Assembly (NCBI GenBank): GCA_903970475.1
Contig: CAJCIQ010000126.1
Coordinates: 1-36,999 of the forward strand
From: Beijerinckiaceae bacterium
Lineage (GTDB): Bacteria; Bacteroidota; Bacteroidia; Chitinophagales; Chitinophagaceae
DNA length: 36,999 nucleotides
Reading direction: 5' to 3'
Part shown: positions 8,164 through 15,929 of the stretch, in pieces
Layout of the letters: every line of letters begins with the position of its first letter
How positions within the stretch are numbered: the first letter of the stretch is position 1
The notes under the pieces: model-generated
Database searches by the model: none
What the model was told of the DNA's origin: nothing
What the model saw: only the letters and a program-made list of their open reading frames with translations
Position numbers and translations under genes: made by a program

Positions 8164-9366
8164 ATGGAGCAGACCAGTATGCTGTTCGTATTGCCTGTCA
8201 TTTTCCTTGCACTCCTATGCGTTACCCTGATGTCAAGGGTTTTAGGCATCCAGGCCCAAACCCACCGTTATGGAGCCATTGATGGGCTCAGGGGATACCT
8301 GGCCACCTTTGTGTTCCTGCACCATAGCGCCAGTTGGTGGTGGATGTATCATCATCATCAATGGAGTATTGAGCCCAACATGGTATTTCTAAATTTTGGA
8401 TCTACCAGCGTCGGCATGTTTTTCATCATCACCTCCTTCCTCTTCATCGCTAAATTGGTGGATTCGTATCATAAGCCTTTGGACTGGACAAAACTGTATA
8501 TTTCCAGAATACTCAGGATCATGCCCCTATATCTATATGCGGTGCTGGTTTTGGTTTGTTTTACGGCCTTGCTGACCCAATTCAAACTACTGGAATCTCC
8601 AGGAGACTGGTTCAAACATGTGGGGCAATGGTTGCTCTTCATGGAGCCGGATATCAACCGTATCCAAGGGACAAAGTATTTAATAGCGGGGGTCCAATGG
8701 ACATTGGTCTATGAATGGATATTTTACTGTTCATTGGCCCTGATTGGGCTGCTGTTTTTCAAAATCCCAACCCCTGCAAAAGTCTGGGTCGTAGCGCTGC
8801 TCTTTTTGCTCCTGTTCATTTATATCATTTACGTACAATACCCACAAAGGAACTGGATCAGGATGACGCCCTTCATTTCAGGGACCGCCTGCGCGTTTCT
8901 GGTGCGACAACCCTGGATAAAAAAATGGTTCACCAAGGATTGGATGGCCATCCCTTTGTTGCTGTCGCTGTTCATTGTCGCTACCCACTATGGCTCTCTG
9001 GAATATCCATTGGCACTCTTAGGGGTAAGCTTTACCTTCCTGGGCATCGCCGCTGGTAACAGCCTCTTTGGCATACTTACCGCCAGGCCTTCGTTATTAC
9101 TGGGTCAGATCTCCTACAGTATTTACTTACTCCATGCCTTCGTATTGTCATTTACATTTGTGGTCCTCCTGCCCAATGGCATGCAACTACCGCCGCTCTC
9201 GCATTGGTTAATCATCTGCGGCTGCTGCATTGCCATGATCACGTTATGTACCTTCACCTACACCTTCATCGAAAAACCAGGCATAGACAGCGCTTCCAAG
9301 GTCCTGACATGGTTGAGTGGCCTCAAAAAGGGCCGCCCCATGCGAGATGGGGCGGCATCATTTTAA
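8164..9366 (+). CDS. membrane acyltransferase, family 3
   Basis: The 400-residue protein is mostly hydrophobic helices and shows the acyltransferase-3 opening pattern: R-Y-G-A-I-D-G-L-R-G-Y (35-45) followed by FLHHSA with the candidate catalytic His53/His54, then SVGMFFIITSFLF (82-94) and the arginine-rich RILRIMPLY (115-123). Members move acyl groups (often acetyl) from a cytosolic donor to surface sugars, lipids or antibiotics. The neighbouring glycosyltransferase suggests envelope glycan decoration, but the substrate is not evident. The final codons are also part of a strong terminator hairpin, so the tail KKGRPMRDGAASF is dictated partly by RNA structure. Confidence 0.88.
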   Translation: MEQTSMLFVLPVIFLALLCVTLMSRVLGIQAQTHRYGAIDGLRGYLATFVFLHHSASWWWMYHHHQWSIEPNMVFLNFGSTSVGMFFIITSFLFIAKLVDSYHKPLDWTKLYISRILRIMPLYLYAVLVLVCFTALLTQFKLLESPGDWFKHVGQWLLFMEPDINRIQGTKYLIAGVQWTLVYEWIFYCSLALIGLLFFKIPTPAKVWVVALLFLLLFIYIIYVQYPQRNWIRMTPFISGTACAFLVRQPWIKKWFTKDWMAIPLLLSLFIVATHYGSLEYPLALLGVSFTFLGIAAGNSLFGILTARPSLLLGQISYSIYLLHAFVLSFTFVVLLPNGMQLPPLSHWLIICGCCIAMITLCTFTYTFIEKPGIDSASKVLTWLSGLKKGRPMRDGAASF

Positions 9367-9367
9367 C
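9332..9367 (+). terminator. intrinsic terminator overlapping the acyltransferase 3' end
   Basis: The arms GCCGCCCCAT (9332-9341) and ATGGGGCGGC (9347-9356) form a perfect 10-bp stem with a 5-nt loop GCGAG, followed by ATCATTTTAA. The stop codon of the acyltransferase (9364-9366) is inside the T-rich tail. It ends the plus-strand unit before the converging DUF4382 gene. Confidence 0.85.
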
Positions 9368-9404
9368 TAAGGGTATCAAATAATAGGGTATTGATTAACT
9401 TAAC

Positions 9405-10250
9405 CTAGTGCAGGTAAGTTGTACCGAGGTTTGTTGTACTACCTGGGGTAATCTGCACGTTACTCAAAGTTGTATCTGAATAACCATTGCCTGTAGCATA
9501 ATAAGTCACGTTTACCGTAGACTCTTTAATACCACGGACTTCCCAACGTCCATCACGTCCGGGCAGCGCAATCATGGTGTCCTGACCAGAAACGACGCTC
9601 ACAAAAGCATCGGCTACATTGGGCAGTACTGCGCCTTCCAGGGTACCGGTGGTCTTGGGTGTGAACAGACGCAAGTAAGGGAACAACACAAATTCCTGGT
9701 GACGCACTTCGATGATGGAGTGAGCCGCATCGAAATCCAACCATAAAGCCAGGGTGTTGGCATCCACTTGCTGACATCCGCCATTGAGTACCACTTCGAA
9801 GGTGTTACCCCAAGGCAGGCCCAGCGGGAAGTTCACACTGTCAGCCGTTACACTGTTGTTCGGACCCAGAACGATCTTGATTTTAACAATCGTTCCAGCT
9901 TCGATGTTTGTGCTGGAGAATAAGGTATCTGCACCGTTTTGGAAATTCAGGATGTTGTAAATGCCCGGTGCTATATTTAAAGTGTCCCAGTGGTAGCAAG
10001 GAAAGGTAGAGTCAGAGCCGACAAAACCTGAAGCTGAACAAGAGTCGGTTTTCAATTGAACGATAATGGATTTAATGTCAATGTTTACGGCTTGGAAATT
10101 TACGGGGCCATCCGTAAGGTACATGTTGAATTTTTGCTGGCCCGCAGGGACGGATGAGGTCTTAGAACTACTCTTTTGACATGCTGTAAAGGCGAACACG
10201 CCCATTCCTAAGCATAGCAAAGCCACTGAATACCACTTCAAGTGTTTCAT
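9405..10250 (-). CDS. DUF4382-domain lipoprotein with C-terminal carboxypeptidase-regulatory-like domain
   Basis: The ATG at 10250 gives a lipoprotein signal: basic MKHLK, hydrophobic core VALLCLGMGVFA and a lipobox ending at Cys24 (FTAC). A longer frame reaches 10373, but those 41 extra residues lack family character and would bury the signal peptide. The body (~36-200) begins FNMYLTDGPVNFQAVNIDI, the characteristic opening of DUF4382 domains, where an aspartate-glycine-proline turn precedes an amphipathic strand. The C-terminal ~70 residues (from TGTLEGAVLP to the end) form a beta-sandwich of the CarboxypepD_reg kind with the usual G-x-V-x-x-x-x-A-x-V pattern. The protein is probably anchored in the outer or inner membrane and exposed to the periplasm. 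Its function is not known. Confidence 0.85.
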   Translation of the reverse strand: MKHLKWYSVALLCLGMGVFAFTACQKSSSKTSSVPAGQQKFNMYLTDGPVNFQAVNIDIKSIIVQLKTDSCSASGFVGSDSTFPCYHWDTLNIAPGIYNILNFQNGADTLFSSTNIEAGTIVKIKIVLGPNNSVTADSVNFPLGLPWGNTFEVVLNGGCQQVDANTLALWLDFDAAHSIIEVRHQEFVLFPYLRLFTPKTTGTLEGAVLPNVADAFVSVVSGQDTMIALPGRDGRWEVRGIKESTVNVTYYATGNGYSDTTLSNVQITPGSTTNLGTTYLH

Positions 10251-10447
10251 ACTCGTTTTTGTTTTGTTTTTTAAAATAGTAGTGTGAGGAAAGTGGTGGT
10301 TAGAACTGCAATAGGGTGTTTTCAGAATGTTTGACGTATTGCAGTAAGCAAAGTTTACACCAAAGTCTAACAAAAATTTATCTTAACGCTTTGGTAATGC
10401 GCAAGTGCTTGCTCTCCAGTAAATTCTAAGCTAAATTTTTTTAAACA

Positions 10448-11371
10448 TTAGTCTTTCCCAGCCAGTAGATAGAGCACGGCCATCCGAACGGCTACGCCGT
10501 TTTCGACCTGCTGCAAGATCAGTGAATGCCTGGAGTCAGCTACATCACTATCTAGTTCTACGCCCCTGTTGATGGGACCTGGGTGAAGGATGACGATGTC
10601 CTTTTTGAGGTTGTCCACCAGCTTACGGGTCACCCCATAGACCAGGTTGTATTCTCTCAGGGAAGAAAACAAGGGTTGATTCTGCCTTTCCAGTTGTATA
10701 CGCAAGACATTGGCTACATCACACCATTGCAGTGCTTCTTTGACGCTGTATTCCACTTTCACCCCAAAGGCTTCCTGAATGTAAGGAGGGATCAAGGTGG
10801 GGGGCCCTGCTACCATGACTTCGGCACCCATCTTCTTGAGCAGGTAAATATTGCTCATGGCTACCCTGGAGTGCATGATGTCTCCAATGATAGCGACCCT
10901 AACCCCTTCCAGGGTACCCAAAGCCTGGGTGATGGATAATGCATCCAATAATCCCTGGGTGGGATGTTCATTAATCCCGTCTCCGGCATTGACGATGGCA
11001 GCGGGTATATGTTTGGCCAAAAAATGAGGCGCACCGCTGGCGCTATGTCGCATAACGACCATGTCCACCTTCATGGACAGGATATTATTGACCGTATCCA
11101 GTAAGGTTTCTCCTTTGGAAACAGAAGAACCACTGGCTGTAAAATTGATGGTATCGGCTGAAAGGCGTTTTTCCGCCAATTCAAAAGAGATCCTTGTTCG
11201 GGTAGAGTTCTCGTAGAACAAATTAACGATGGTTACGTCCCGGAGGGAAGGAACCTTTTTTACCGGCCTTTGTAAAACGTCTTTGAATTGCAGTGCGGTG
11301 GAAAGAATGAGCCCTATATCCTCCCGGTTGAGGTCCCGTATCCCCAATAGATGTTTAGTGGACAATTGCAT
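10448..11371 (-). CDS. pyrB: aspartate carbamoyltransferase catalytic subunit
   Basis: PyrB joins carbamoyl phosphate and aspartate to give N-carbamoyl-aspartate, the first committed step of pyrimidine synthesis. The 307-residue protein has the carbamoyl-phosphate site FYENSTRTR (S56-T57-R58-T59-R60), the HPTQGLLD motif and the C-terminal HPGPINRG loop that binds aspartate. I place the start at 11371 (MQLSTKHLLGI) because this matches the usual N-terminus; a frame extended to 11437 would overlap pyrR and adds sequence without family character. The gene lies 35 bases after pyrR on the same strand, so both are likely co-transcribed and PyrR-controlled. No pyrI regulatory subunit is adjacent. 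Confidence 0.96.
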   Translation of the reverse strand: MQLSTKHLLGIRDLNREDIGLILSTALQFKDVLQRPVKKVPSLRDVTIVNLFYENSTRTRISFELAEKRLSADTINFTASGSSVSKGETLLDTVNNILSMKVDMVVMRHSASGAPHFLAKHIPAAIVNAGDGINEHPTQGLLDALSITQALGTLEGVRVAIIGDIMHSRVAMSNIYLLKKMGAEVMVAGPPTLIPPYIQEAFGVKVEYSVKEALQWCDVANVLRIQLERQNQPLFSSLREYNLVYGVTRKLVDNLKKDIVILHPGPINRGVELDSDVADSRHSLILQQVENGVAVRMAVLYLLAGKD

Positions 11372-11406
11372 CTTAGGACGCAAAGCTAATGGAAAAAAAC
11401 AATTTC

Positions 11407-11916
11407 TTAATGTAAAATCACTTGCTCCAGATCCCATTGAACGGTGACCCTTTGGGTCACAATGGAATCAATGGTCCAACCGCAATAGTCGGGTTGTATG
11501 GGTAGCTCCCTGGAGAAGCGCCGGTCTATGAGTGTACAAAGTTCCACCTTTGCAGGGCGTCCGAAGTCCAGCAGGGCATCCAGGGCGGAGCGTATAGTCC
11601 TTCCGGTGTAGAGCACGTCATCGATGAGAATAACCGTTTTAGCTTCTATGGAGTGATTCATAGAAGTCTGGTTGGCAATATGAATGCTATTCCTTACATC
11701 ATCCCTGTAAAAGGTAATGTCCAGCTTTCCATACTGCACGTTTTGATCAGGGTAAAGTTTCTTGATATGGGATACTACCTCGTCTGCGAACTTGATTCCC
11801 CTGGGCTGTATACCAATAAAGACGGTGCGTTCAAAATCAAGCCCTTCCTCTGTCAGTTGGTGGGCCAACCGTTGTATGGTGAGTCTTAATTGTTCAGGTG
11901 TAAGGATGATTTTCAT
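11407..11916 (-). CDS. pyrR: bifunctional pyr operon regulator / uracil phosphoribosyltransferase PyrR
   Basis: The 169-residue protein has the type I phosphoribosyltransferase fold: the PRPP loop VILIDDVLYTGRT (95-107), FIGIQPRG (33-40) and the late WTIDSIVTQRVTVQWD segment seen in PyrR proteins. Known members bind pyr mRNA leaders when UMP is high and favour transcription termination, and many also convert uracil and PRPP to UMP. Length is close to the family norm. It heads a pyrR-pyrB unit. The 188-bp gap between pruA and pyrR holds several competing stems and could contain its target, but a clear PyrR binding loop is not seen. Confidence 0.93.
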   Translation of the reverse strand: MKIILTPEQLRLTIQRLAHQLTEEGLDFERTVFIGIQPRGIKFADEVVSHIKKLYPDQNVQYGKLDITFYRDDVRNSIHIANQTSMNHSIEAKTVILIDDVLYTGRTIRSALDALLDFGRPAKVELCTLIDRRFSRELPIQPDYCGWTIDSIVTQRVTVQWDLEQVILH

Positions 11917-11932
11917 AAAACATTCTAAGTGT

Positions 11933-11940
11933 TAAAGGTA
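11933..11940 (-). promoter_or_regulatory. candidate -7 element (TACCTTTA) for pyrR-pyrB
   Basis: On the minus strand TACCTTTA lies 16 bases before the pyrR ATG. A TTG at 11958-11956 is only 15 nt upstream, shorter than the usual 18-21, so the -33 element is doubtful. The element sits immediately after a 7-bp inverted repeat (AGACCCA at 11992-11986 with TGGGTCT at 11947-11941). Confidence 0.35.
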
Positions 11941-11996
11941 AGACCCACTTTGGATCAACCCCCTAAGCATGCCTATTTTTTTTCCTGGGTCTGGCT

Positions 11997-12097
11997 AAAA
12001 TAAAAGGCCACTTGGGGGACCGCCGCAGGCGGGCTTTTTTCTCCCGCCAGCAGCGTGTTCCACGAAGTGGCCTACGGCTGCAACCTAACGGAGCAGC
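11997..12097 (-). terminator. pruA terminator / possible pyr attenuator with alternative stems
   Basis: Read on the minus strand, the region after the pruA stop holds a GCTGC/GCAGC hairpin (12097-12077), then AGGCCACTT (12073-12065), which pairs perfectly with AAGTGGCCT (12013-12005) and is followed by TTTTATTTT. Inside that stem GGCGGG (12048-12043) can pair with CCCGCC (12033-12028), but CCGCC there can instead pair with GGCGG (12024-12020). The outer stem plus T-tract is a credible terminator; the mutually exclusive inner stems resemble an attenuator. Confidence 0.6.
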
Positions 12098-12104
12098 ATC
12101 GGTT

Positions 12105-13730
12105 TTATCCTAAAAACGGATAACGATAGTCCGTTGGGGGATTGAAGGTTTCTTTGATGGTGCGGGCGCTGAGCCAGCGATAGAGGTTAAGGGCGGAACC
12201 TGCTTTGTCATTGGTACCGGAAGCCCTGGCGCCTCCAAAAGGTTGCTGACCTACTACGGCGCCTGTGGGTTTGTCATTGACGTAGAAGTTACCGGCGCTG
12301 TTAACCAGGCGCGTAGTCGCTAAGTAAACGGCCCTGCGATCCCTGGCAAAAATGGATCCGGTCAAGGCATAAGGTGAGGTGCTGTCCACCAGGTCCAGGG
12401 TGGCCTCAAATTCCTCATCCTTGTATACATAAATGGTCAGGACGGGCCCGAAGATTTCTTCACAAAGGGTGACAAACTGGGGATCGGTGGTGACAATAAC
12501 GGTAGGCTCTACAAAGTATCCTACGGATTTATCACAATTCCCGCCCACCAGGATAGAGGCCTTATCTGATTCCTTTGCCTTTTTGATATACCCTTCAATC
12601 TTATCGAAGGAACGTTCATCGATAACGGCGTTGATGAAGTTTCCAAAGTCTTCTACGGTGCCCATCTTCATGGTTTTTACCATAGACACCAGCTTTTCCT
12701 GGATCTTGGGCGCCAGGCTGGAAGGCAGGTAAGCCCTGGAAGCAGCAGAGCATTTCTGCCCCTGGTATTCGAATGCGCCTCTGGCTAAACCTACCGCTAC
12801 TTCGTCGGCGTCGGCACTGGGGTGAGCGACTACAAAATCCTTCCCACCGGTCTCTCCTACTATACGGGGATAGGTGCGGTAATGGTCTATATTACTGCCA
12901 ATGGTCTTCCAGATATGATTGAAGGTGCGGGTGGAACCGGTGAAGTGCACACCTGCAAAGTCTTTATGGGCAAAAACAACGTCACCGAATAAGGGTCCGT
13001 CTGTATAGATGAGGTTGATAACGCCATCAGGAAGGCCGGCTTCTCGCAATATTTTCATCACCCACCAGGCAGCCAGCACCTGTGTATCGGAAGGCTTCCA
13101 GATCACGGTGTTACCGCAAAGGGCTGGTGCGGAAGGAAGGTTACCAGCGATAGCGGTAAAATTAAAAGGGGTGATGGCTACCACGAAACCTTCCAGGGGA
13201 CGGTATTCCAGGCGGTTGTGTACACCAGGAGCGCTGATGGGCTGGTTGGCATAAATATCGGCCAGGAAATGTACGTTAAACTTCAGGAAGTCGATTAACT
13301 CACAAGCACTATCTATTTCCGCCTGATAGGCATTCTTGCTCTGCCCAAGCATGGTGGCGGCATTGATTTGCCCCCTGTATTTGGTGGCCATCAGATCGGC
13401 CGCTTTCAGGAAGATGGCTGCTCTGTGTTCCCAACTGGTAGCCCCCCAGGTCTTTCTGGCCTTGAGGGCAGCAGAGATGGCTTGTTCCACATGTTTTTTT
13501 TCACCCTTGTGAAAATGCCCCAACACATGTTTGTGTTCGTGGGGAGGATGCAAGGTAACCGTATTGCCGGTGCGGACTTCCTCAGATCCAATGTACATGG
13601 GGATATCCGCAGTGCTGCCTTTCATATCTTTCAAAGCCGCTTGTAATATTTCCCTTTCCTTGGTGCCGGGAGCATAGCTCAAAACCCTTTCATTCTCAGG
13701 TAGGGGATAATCGAAATAGCCAGTGTTCAT
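12105..13730 (-). CDS. pruA: L-glutamate gamma-semialdehyde (1-pyrroline-5-carboxylate) dehydrogenase
   Basis: PruA oxidises glutamate semialdehyde to glutamate with NAD+, the second step of proline breakdown. The 541-residue length is usual for stand-alone P5C dehydrogenases. Aldehyde dehydrogenase marks are present: TPFNF (187-191), the coenzyme loop FTGST (263-267), the general-base glutamate in VGETGGK (E293) and the catalytic cysteine in GQKCSAASR (C327). The C-terminal region contains PFGGARASGTNDKAG, the substrate-carboxylate anchor loop of this subfamily. There is no fused proline dehydrogenase. The start ATG (13730-13728) shares two bases with a plus-strand ATG at 13729 in the palindrome CATG. 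A -7 element lies just upstream, and the gene ends in a strong terminator. Confidence 0.95.
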   Translation of the reverse strand: MNTGYFDYPLPENERVLSYAPGTKEREILQAALKDMKGSTADIPMYIGSEEVRTGNTVTLHPPHEHKHVLGHFHKGEKKHVEQAISAALKARKTWGATSWEHRAAIFLKAADLMATKYRGQINAATMLGQSKNAYQAEIDSACELIDFLKFNVHFLADIYANQPISAPGVHNRLEYRPLEGFVVAITPFNFTAIAGNLPSAPALCGNTVIWKPSDTQVLAAWWVMKILREAGLPDGVINLIYTDGPLFGDVVFAHKDFAGVHFTGSTRTFNHIWKTIGSNIDHYRTYPRIVGETGGKDFVVAHPSADADEVAVGLARGAFEYQGQKCSAASRAYLPSSLAPKIQEKLVSMVKTMKMGTVEDFGNFINAVIDERSFDKIEGYIKKAKESDKASILVGGNCDKSVGYFVEPTVIVTTDPQFVTLCEEIFGPVLTIYVYKDEEFEATLDLVDSTSPYALTGSIFARDRRAVYLATTRLVNSAGNFYVNDKPTGAVVGQQPFGGARASGTNDKAGSALNLYRWLSARTIKETFNPPTDYRYPFLG

Positions 13731-14784
13731 GAAAAAAATTTGTACAAAGTTACGAAAAGTACCTTTTTTGCAGCCTATGGGAGACGTTTTACGCTTCGGC
13801 TACCAAACCTTTAGCACCGCTTTGTATATTATACGCAACCGTAAAACGGAAACCAGGCGGGCTTATGACCTCCTTTCCAAGATAGAATCGCGGTATGGCG
13901 GAACCTTCACGCCCGCTACCAGGCGCAAGATTGCCGTGAGCTACGGTATTTACACGCCTATGATCTGCGATGCCTTTACCGGATTACACGGGCGGACTAC
14001 GAATGCATCGGAAAAAGAGCGTTTTATCCATTACTTCATTTGCAGCTCCCTATTCGATGACTTTACGGATATAAATCCACTGCCGGAGCAGGAATTGTTT
14101 GCCCTATCGTTTTCTCCCGAAACCTTTGAGCCCCGTAACTTTGACGAATCTGTTTTCCGGGATTCCCACCTGTTGCTCAAATCTTTTGTCCAGGAAAAAA
14201 CGGCTTATATAGGACTTACGCACCAGCTTTTTCAAGCCCAATGGGATTCAAAGAAACAAGCCCTGTCCGGCGCCCTGTCCGAAGCGGCTTTGCGCGAGAT
14301 CACCTTTACCAAAGGAGGCTTGTCCGTTTTGTTGTGTAGTTTCTACCTGGACACCCCATGCAGCCCTGCAGAAAGAGACTGCTGGTATCGTATCGGCACC
14401 ATCATCCAACTGACCAATGACCTTTTCGATATTTATAAGGACATACAGGACAGAATGGATACGCTACCCGTACGAATGAATGACGCCCATGCGTTCCGGG
14501 CCTTTTTTGAAGCGCAGGTAAAGGGTATGCAGGAAGCGGTAGCCCTCCTGTCAGGTCCAGCGTCCAACATCAGCCAGTTTAGGCTGGCCATGGCAGGGAT
14601 CTATGCGTTTGGTTTTATTGCCCTGGATCAGTTGGCTGAACTCCAAGGTTCGGCTCCGTCATTACCGCCCTTTAGTCTTTTGCCGCGTAAAATGCTGGTC
14701 GTAGATATGGAAAGACGCCGCAATCTCCTTAAGTGGTTGCGTTATGCCTATAGGGAATGGAGAACTACACCTCTTCTTCCTTAG
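13729..14784 (+). CDS. class I isoprenoid-fold enzyme (terpene synthase / prenyl diphosphate synthase-like)
   Basis: The 351-residue, probably all-helical protein has both metal-binding motifs of class I isoprenoid enzymes. The first is FDDFTD (DDxxD at 110-114) at the end of a hydrophobic helix. The second is [16 protein letters not shown] (~223-238), matching the G-x-x-x-Q-x-x-[ND]-D-x-x-D-x-x-x-D form of trans-prenyltransferases and close to the NSE triad of terpene cyclases (N230, D234, D238). A basic K-G pair (TKGGL) precedes a hydrophobic helix, as in diphosphate-binding regions. This predicts Mg2+-dependent ionisation of an allylic diphosphate; substrate and product cannot be read. No other isoprenoid gene is adjacent. 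The start is uncertain: ATG 13729 overlaps the pruA start, and ATG 13777 (MGDVLRF) is an alternative. The 3' end overlaps the prfB 3' end by 20 bases. Confidence 0.7.
   Translation: MKKICTKLRKVPFLQPMGDVLRFGYQTFSTALYIIRNRKTETRRAYDLLSKIESRYGGTFTPATRRKIAVSYGIYTPMICDAFTGLHGRTTNASEKERFIHYFICSSLFDDFTDINPLPEQELFALSFSPETFEPRNFDESVFRDSHLLLKSFVQEKTAYIGLTHQLFQAQWDSKKQALSGALSEAALREITFTKGGLSVLLCSFYLDTPCSPAERDCWYRIGTIIQLTNDLFDIYKDIQDRMDTLPVRMNDAHAFRAFFEAQVKGMQEAVALLSGPASNISQFRLAMAGIYAFGFIALDQLAELQGSAPSLPPFSLLPRKMLVVDMERRRNLLKWLRYAYREWRTTPLLP
13745..13752 (-). promoter_or_regulatory. pruA -7 promoter element (TAACTTTG)
   Basis: TAACTTTG on the minus strand is an exact match to TAnnTTTG and lies 14 bases before the pruA ATG, so the leader would be very short. 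A clear -33 TTG is not seen. The element lies inside the first codons of the divergent plus-strand gene if that gene starts at 13729. Confidence 0.5.
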
Positions 14785-15857
14785 CCATCATCAGGTAGGC
14801 TTTGATAAACCCATCCAACTCCCCATCCATTACCGGCCCAATGTTATTGACCTCATAATCGGTGCGGTGATCTTTGATCATTTTATAGGGATGGAAAACA
14901 TAGCTCCTGATCTGGGAACCCCACTCAATCTTTTTCTTTCCGGCATTAGTGGCGTTCTTTATCTCTTCGCGTCTACGCAGTTCTTCCTCGTATAAGCGGG
15001 ACTTCAGCATCTTCAGGGCTTTTTCCCTGTTTTCTCCCTGGGTCCTGGCTTGCTGACACTCCACAATGATACCAGAAGGAATATGCTTCAACCGAACAGC
15101 GGTTTCCACCTTGTTGACGTTTTGTCCACCCTTTCCACCAGAACGGTAGAACTCCCATTCCAGGTCAGCTGGGCTAACCTCAATTTCTATGCTGTCATCT
15201 ACGAGGGGATAGACAAAAACACTGGCAAAACTGGTATGGCGGCGAGCATTGGAGTCAAAAGGGGAAATACGGACCAGGCGATGAACCCCACTTTCGGCCT
15301 TTAGGAAACCAAAGGCAAAGGGGCCGTCAAATTGGAGGGTAGCGCTTTTTATACCTGCGCCTTCGCCTTCCTGAAGGTCCAGCTCGGTTACACCCCATCC
15401 TTGTTTTTCCCCATACATCCGGTACATGCGCATGAGCATTTCCGCCCAATCCTGGCTTTCGGTACCACCTGCGCCGGAATTGATCTGTACGATGCCGGGT
15501 AATTCGTCTTCGGGCTGGTTGAGGGTGCTCTTAAATTCGGCTTCTTCAATGACCTGTAAAGCCTTGTCATAGGCGACTTTTACCTCAGCCTCTGTGCCTT
15601 CTCCTTCTTTCCAGAAGTCGAACAATACCGTGAAATCCTCTATGGAAGCCTCTACCTGCTCGTACAACTTTACCCAATATTCGTTGACTTTGATGTCTTT
15701 GAGAATCTGAGTAGCCCTTTCATTATCATCCCAGAAGCCCGGGGAAAGGGTCAATTGTTTGTCTCTTGCGATTTTATCCCTTTTGTCTGGGACGTCAAAG
15801 ATACCTCCTCAGGACAGACAGGCGGTCCCTCATATCTTTCAAATGCTCTTGTGTCAT
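14765..15857 (-). CDS. prfB: peptide chain release factor 2, with programmed +1 ribosomal frameshift
   Basis: RF2 ends translation at UGA and UAA. Translation starts at ATG 15857, reads 20 codons ([20 protein letters not shown]) and meets an in-frame UGA at 15797-15795. A +1 shift at CTT-TGA-C lets the ribosome continue at GAC (15796) into the main frame, giving 363 residues. The site includes an internal AGGAGG (15809-15804) three bases before CTT, as in the known autoregulatory prfB site. The body has the SPF anticodon-like tripeptide (198-200) and the catalytic GGQ (243-245). Low RF2 slows termination at UGA and favours the shift, so RF2 controls itself. The 3' end overlaps the isoprenoid-fold gene by 20 bases. 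Confidence 0.97.
15794..15809 (-). promoter_or_regulatory. prfB recoding site (AGGAGG-TAT-CTT-TGA-C)
   Basis: On the minus strand AGGAGG (15809-15804) is followed by TAT, then CTT TGA C. The Shine-Dalgarno-like hexamer pairs with the 16S rRNA tail and pushes the ribosome forward by one base at the slow UGA. The layout matches the classical RF2 frameshift site (AGGGGG-TAT-CTT-TGA-C in E. coli) with one base changed in the hexamer. Confidence 0.96.
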
Positions 15858-15880
15858 AGCGGGCGAAGGTAGTAGATTTT

Positions 15881-15911
15881 TTGACTTCATGCACCTTCTT
15901 TCGTACGTTTG
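15881..15911 (+). promoter_or_regulatory. promoter of the hybrid sensor kinase gene
   Basis: TTG at 15881-15883 (within TTTTTTG), a 20-nt spacer and TACGTTTG at 15904-15911 form a textbook Bacteroidota promoter. Transcription should begin near 15918. This places the upstream TTG at 15909 inside the promoter, which argues for a later translation start. Confidence 0.75.
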
Positions 15912-15929
15912 TATACCAACGATACCCAT

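Noticed and set aside
12020-12040. CCGCC/GGCGG hairpin with a T-run on the plus strand, as a plus-strand terminator
   Set aside because: No plus-strand gene ends nearby (the last one ends at 9366), so I interpret the bases as part of the minus-strand stems after pruA.
15909-15929. TTG at 15909 as the start of the hybrid sensor
   Set aside because: It lies within the -7 promoter element, upstream of the predicted transcription start; TTG 15930 fits better.
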